Shown here: in pieces, positions 7,428 through 10,000 of the stretch | Numbering within the stretch: the first letter of the stretch is position 1 | How the letters are laid out: each line of letters starts with the position of its first letter | Origin: Flavobacterium sp. | Lineage (GTDB): Bacteria > Bacteroidota > Bacteroidia > Flavobacteriales > Flavobacteriaceae | Assembly: GCF_020217025.1 (NCBI RefSeq) | Contig: NZ_JAIWOF010000142.1 | Coordinates: 1 to 10,000, forward strand | Direction: 5' to 3' | DNA length: 10,000 bases | Notes under the pieces: generated by a model | Database searches by the model: none | Told to the model about the DNA's origin: nothing | The model's input: the letters and a program-made list of their open reading frames with translations, nothing else | Position numbers and translations under genes: made by a program

Positions 7428-8537
7428 TTAGTTGCTTGCAGTTTTTATGTTTTCGATAAATTGGTCAAATAAATAACTTGAGTCGTGCGGTCCAGGACTT
7501 GCTTCTGGATGATATTGAACTGAGAAACAGTTTTTCGATTTCATTCGCATTCCAGCCACAGTTCCGTCATTCAAATGTTCGTGTGTTAATTCAAAGTCAG
7601 GATGTTTGTCTAATTCTTCTCTTACAATAGCAAAACCATGATTTTGAGAGGTAATTTCACCTTTTCCTGTAATCACATTTTTAACTGGATGATTAATTCC
7701 ACGGTGACCGTTGAACATTTTATAAGTTGAAATCCCATTAGCTAATCCAATGATTTGGTGCCCTAAACAAATTCCGAACAAAGGTTTGTTCTCGTTTAAA
7801 ATTTGTTTTGCTACTTCTTGAGCTGTTTCTAAAGGCTCAGGATCACCAGGTCCGTTTGATAAGAAATACCCATCAGGATTGAATGCCTTCAAATCTTCAA
7901 AAGAAGCGTTGTAAGGGAAAACTTTAATGTAACAATCTCTCTTCGCTAAGTTTCTAAGAATATTCGTTTTGATTCCTAAATCTAATGCTGAAATTTTATA
8001 TTTAGCAGTTTCTTCACCAAAGAAATATGGTTCTTTTGTTGAAACTTTAGAAGCCAGTTCCAAACCATTCATATCTGGAACTTGTGCTAATCTTTCTTTT
8101 AACTCTTCAATTGGAGTTCCATCCGTACAAATAACAGCATTCATAGCGCCATTATCTCTGATGTAACTTACTAATGCTCTTGTATCAACATCTGAAATTA
8201 CGATAAGATTTTGTTTGCTTAAATAATCAAACAAACTTTCGGTAGCATCTACGCGTGAATAATTAAAGCTGAAGTTTTTACAAACTAATCCTGAAATTTT
8301 TACTGAATCTGATTCCACTTCTTTCTCGTTTACTCCATAATTCCCAATGTGTGCATTGGTAGTAACCATGATTTGCCCGAAGTAAGAAGGATCTGTAAAA
8401 ATTTCTTGATAACCTGTAGTTCCAGTATTAAAAGCGACTTCACCAAAAGTAACCCCTTCAATTCCGATTGATTTTCCGTGAAAAATAGTACCGTCTTTAA
8501 GAAGTAAAACGGCCTTAGAGCGATTGTTGTATTTCAT
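7428..8537 (-). CDS. carA: Carbamoyl phosphate synthase small (glutaminase) subunit
   Basis: CarA hydrolyses glutamine and passes ammonia to CarB to make carbamoyl phosphate for pyrimidine and arginine synthesis. The 369-residue protein has the N-terminal CarA domain (GTTGYQEIFTDPSY, 39-52) and a class I glutamine amidotransferase domain. The triad is intact: Cys257 in GICLGHQ (255-261), His343 and Glu345 in QYHPEASPGP (341-350). NGPGDPEP at 228-235 is another family block. carB is not in the window, so the two subunits are not adjacent downstream here. A longer frame begins with TTG at 8561, but that TTG is the end of the TAAATTTG box at 8559-8566. The ATG at 8537 gives MKYNNRSKAVLLLKDGT, which places the first strand correctly. 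A terminator separates carA from rplQ, so it has its own promoter. Confidence 0.97.
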   Translation of the reverse strand: MKYNNRSKAVLLLKDGTIFHGKSIGIEGVTFGEVAFNTGTTGYQEIFTDPSYFGQIMVTTNAHIGNYGVNEKEVESDSVKISGLVCKNFSFNYSRVDATESLFDYLSKQNLIVISDVDTRALVSYIRDNGAMNAVICTDGTPIEELKERLAQVPDMNGLELASKVSTKEPYFFGEETAKYKISALDLGIKTNILRNLAKRDCYIKVFPYNASFEDLKAFNPDGYFLSNGPGDPEPLETAQEVAKQILNENKPLFGICLGHQIIGLANGISTYKMFNGHRGINHPVKNVITGKGEITSQNHGFAIVREELDKHPDFELTHEHLNDGTVAGMRMKSKNCFSVQYHPEASPGPHDSSYLFDQFIENIKTASN

Positions 8538-8558
8538 TGCGTTGTGTTGTTGTGGTTG

Positions 8559-8566
8559 CAAATTTA
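8559..8566 (-). promoter_or_regulatory. -7 box (TAAATTTG) for carA
   Basis: This exact TAnnTTTG match on the minus strand lies between the rplQ terminator and the carA ATG (21 bases to the start). No TTG was found at the usual -33 spacing. The box overlaps the alternative TTG start codon, which argues against that start. Confidence 0.6.
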
Positions 8567-8608
8567 GTTATAAAAGTTGTTTTTAGAAAATGTTTGAATC
8601 GTAAAACC

Positions 8609-8643
8609 AAAAAAAAAGGATAAACTTAAAAAAGTCTATCCTT
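8609..8643 (-). terminator. Terminator of the rpoA-rplQ operon
   Basis: On the minus strand AAGGATAGACTT (8643-8632) pairs with AAGTTTATCCTT (8627-8616) around a TTTT loop, followed by a run of T to 8609. The 12-bp stem has one G-U wobble in this direction and would have an A-C mismatch on the other strand. It lies 27 bases after the rplQ stop. Confidence 0.88.
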
Positions 8644-8670
8644 ATTATTTTCACATGAATGGTTTCATGA

Positions 8671-9153
8671 TTATTCTGTAGCTTCAGTATTTTCAGAAGT
8701 TTCAGATGCTGGAGCTTCAGGAGTACCTTCAGCTTTTTTAGCTTTTCCACGACGAGTCGTTTTCTTAACTTCTTTTTTACCACCATTGTACAATGTATTG
8801 AAATCTACTAATTCGATCATTGCCATATCAGCGTTATCTCCTAAACGGTTACCTAACTTGATGATACGAGTGTATCCTCCTGGACGGTCACCTACTTTAG
8901 CAGCAACTTCTCTGAAAAGTTCTGTAACTGCATATTTGTTTCTTAAGTAAGAAAAACAAATACGACGGTTGTGAGTAGTATCTTCTTTTGATTTTGTAAC
9001 TAATGGTTCAACAAATTGTTTTAAAGCTTTCGCTTTAGCAACAGTAGTGTTGATACGTTTATGTTCGATTAAAGAACAAGCCATGTTAGCTAACATTGCA
9101 GCTCTATGTCCTTTTTGTCTACTTAAATGATTGAATTTTTTTCCGTGTCTCAT
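8671..9153 (-). CDS. rplQ: 50S ribosomal protein L17
   Basis: L17 is a component of the large ribosomal subunit near the exit tunnel. Residues 1 to about 118 cover the conserved core: [12 protein letters not shown] at the start, the L17 signature [20 protein letters not shown] at 34-53, [21 protein letters not shown] at 88-108 and MIELVDF at 112-118. The remaining 42 residues form an extension absent from E. coli L17. It has a lysine/arginine-rich stretch ([15 protein letters not shown], 126-140) and then an acidic tail rich in Thr, Ser, Ala and Glu ([17 protein letters not shown], 144-160). Such tails are common in Bacteroidetes. The gene follows rpoA after 63 bases, the usual order at the end of the ribosomal-protein cluster, and is the last gene of that transcript. 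Confidence 0.97.
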   Translation of the reverse strand: MRHGKKFNHLSRQKGHRAAMLANMACSLIEHKRINTTVAKAKALKQFVEPLVTKSKEDTTHNRRICFSYLRNKYAVTELFREVAAKVGDRPGGYTRIIKLGNRLGDNADMAMIELVDFNTLYNGGKKEVKKTTRRGKAKKAEGTPEAPASETSENTEATE

Positions 9154-9216
9154 GACGTCTTTTGTTTATCTTCATCTTGCATCAATCCTTTAATAGGAGC
9201 GCAAAATATGAAGCAA

Positions 9217-10000
9217 TTATTCTTTATCTAACTTGTATTTAGCTAAATCCATACCGAAAGTAAGGTTTTTATTTGCCACTAACTCATCTAATTCAGTTAA
9301 TGATTTTTTACCAAAATTACGGAACTTCATTAAGTCGTTCTTGTTGAAAGAAACTAAATCACCTAATGTATCAACTTCAGCCGCTTTTAAACAATTTAAT
9401 GCTCTAACAGATAAGTCCATATCAACTAATTTAGTTTTCAATAACTGTCTCATGTGAAGAGATTCTTCGTCATAAGACTCAGTTTGAGCAATTTCATCTG
9501 CCTCAAGAGTAATTCTTTCATCAGAGAACAACATAAAGTGGTGGATTAACGTCTTAGCTGCTTCAGTTAATGCATCTTTAGGATGGATAGAACCATCTGT
9601 AATGATTTCAAAAACTAATTTTTCGTAATCTGTTTTTTGTTCCACACGGAAATTCTCAATAGAATATTTTACGTTCTTTACTGGTGTGTAAATAGAATCT
9701 GTAAAAATAGTTCCTATTGGAGCGTTTGATTTTTTGTTCTCTTCAGCTGGAACATATCCTCTACCTTTTTCGATAGAAAGTTCCATGTTGATAGATGTTT
9801 TGCTGTCTAAATTACAGATAACTAAATCTGGATTTAAAACTTGAAAACCAGAGATGAATTTTTGAAAATCACCTGCAGTAATTTTATCTTTTCCAGAAAG
9901 AGCGATAGAAACAGATTCGTTATCGATATCTTCAATTTGACGTTTGAAACGTACTTGTTTAAGATTTAAAATAATTTCTGTTACATCTTCAACTACACCA
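9217..10000 (-). CDS. rpoA: DNA-directed RNA polymerase alpha subunit, N-terminus outside window
   Basis: RpoA forms the dimer that nucleates assembly of RNA polymerase. Its C-terminal domain contacts upstream promoter DNA and activators. The frame is open to the right edge, so 260 residues are visible of an expected 330 or so. Reading on from the edge gives [19 protein letters not shown], the conserved dimerisation-domain region. It continues through [14 protein letters not shown] and [14 protein letters not shown] to the [14 protein letters not shown] block. A charged linker leads into the C-terminal domain with its helix-hairpin-helix region ([19 protein letters not shown] ... [16 protein letters not shown]). 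The internal ATG at 9786 is not the start. rplQ follows after 63 bases. Confidence 0.97.
   Translation of the reverse strand, partial: GVVEDVTEIILNLKQVRFKRQIEDIDNESVSIALSGKDKITAGDFQKFISGFQVLNPDLVICNLDSKTSINMELSIEKGRGYVPAEENKKSNAPIGTIFTDSIYTPVKNVKYSIENFRVEQKTDYEKLVFEIITDGSIHPKDALTEAAKTLIHHFMLFSDERITLEADEIAQTESYDEESLHMRQLLKTKLVDMDLSVRALNCLKAAEVDTLGDLVSFNKNDLMKFRNFGKKSLTELDELVANKNLTFGMDLAKYKLDKE

Noticed and set aside
7415..7428. Possible hairpin AAACG-ATAA-CGTTT after carA
   Set aside because: The stem is only 5 bp with a poor T-run, so it is too weak to call a terminator. carA may read through into eno.
8583..8786. Minus-strand 67-codon frame rich in Lys and Leu
   Set aside because: It is the +1 shadow of the low-complexity rplQ tail running through the terminator. 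The real frame is L17.
9217..9786. Start of rpoA at the internal ATG 9786
   Set aside because: The same frame continues upstream to the window edge with clear RpoA sequence, so this ATG is internal.

Overview
The window is an AT-rich stretch of a Bacteroidetes chromosome, most likely a Flavobacterium or close relative in the Flavobacteriaceae. This rests on the protein sequences (RpoA, L17 with a long C-terminal tail, enolase, CarA and GltA of flavobacterial type), the order rpoA-rplQ-carA-eno-gltA, and repeated TAnnTTTG boxes of the Bacteroidetes sigma-A type just upstream of gene starts. No mobile element, tRNA, rRNA, CRISPR array or prophage is visible. No stretch without a gene exceeds about 165 bases.

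Layout. Positions 1-341 hold the C-terminal end of a sodium:solute symporter on the plus strand. It meets, tail to tail with a 4-bp overlap, a small CoA-binding Rossmann protein (338-694, minus). A divergent region then leads to an unrecognised 143-residue protein (797-1228, plus) and a MarC-family membrane protein (1322-1945, plus). A strong hairpin terminator at 1964-2011 separates these from a compact minus-strand operon at 2034-4035. That operon encodes an arginine deiminase/amidinotransferase-like enzyme, a 54-residue single-span membrane protein that is easily missed, and a CtlX-type citrulline hydrolase. Divergent promoters at 4052-4144 serve this operon and a highly charged helical protein (4171-4545, plus). 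The helical protein shares a bidirectional terminator (4544-4576) with the convergent gltA.

From 4584 to the end all genes are on the minus strand and are housekeeping: citrate synthase (gltA), enolase (eno), the small subunit of carbamoyl phosphate synthase (carA), ribosomal protein L17 (rplQ) and RNA polymerase alpha (rpoA, whose N-terminus lies outside the window). Hairpin terminators close rpoA-rplQ and eno. carA and eno have their own TAAATTTG boxes, and gltA has a weaker candidate.

Functional reading. The right half is core gene expression and central metabolism. The middle operon suggests a hydrolytic route from arginine through citrulline to ornithine, with a small membrane protein of unknown role made from the same transcript. 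Several genes have longer possible reading frames upstream of the starts given here. In three of them the -7 box lies inside that extension, so the shorter starts are preferred. The most unusual item is the 54-residue membrane ORF. Most of the rest is ordinary.
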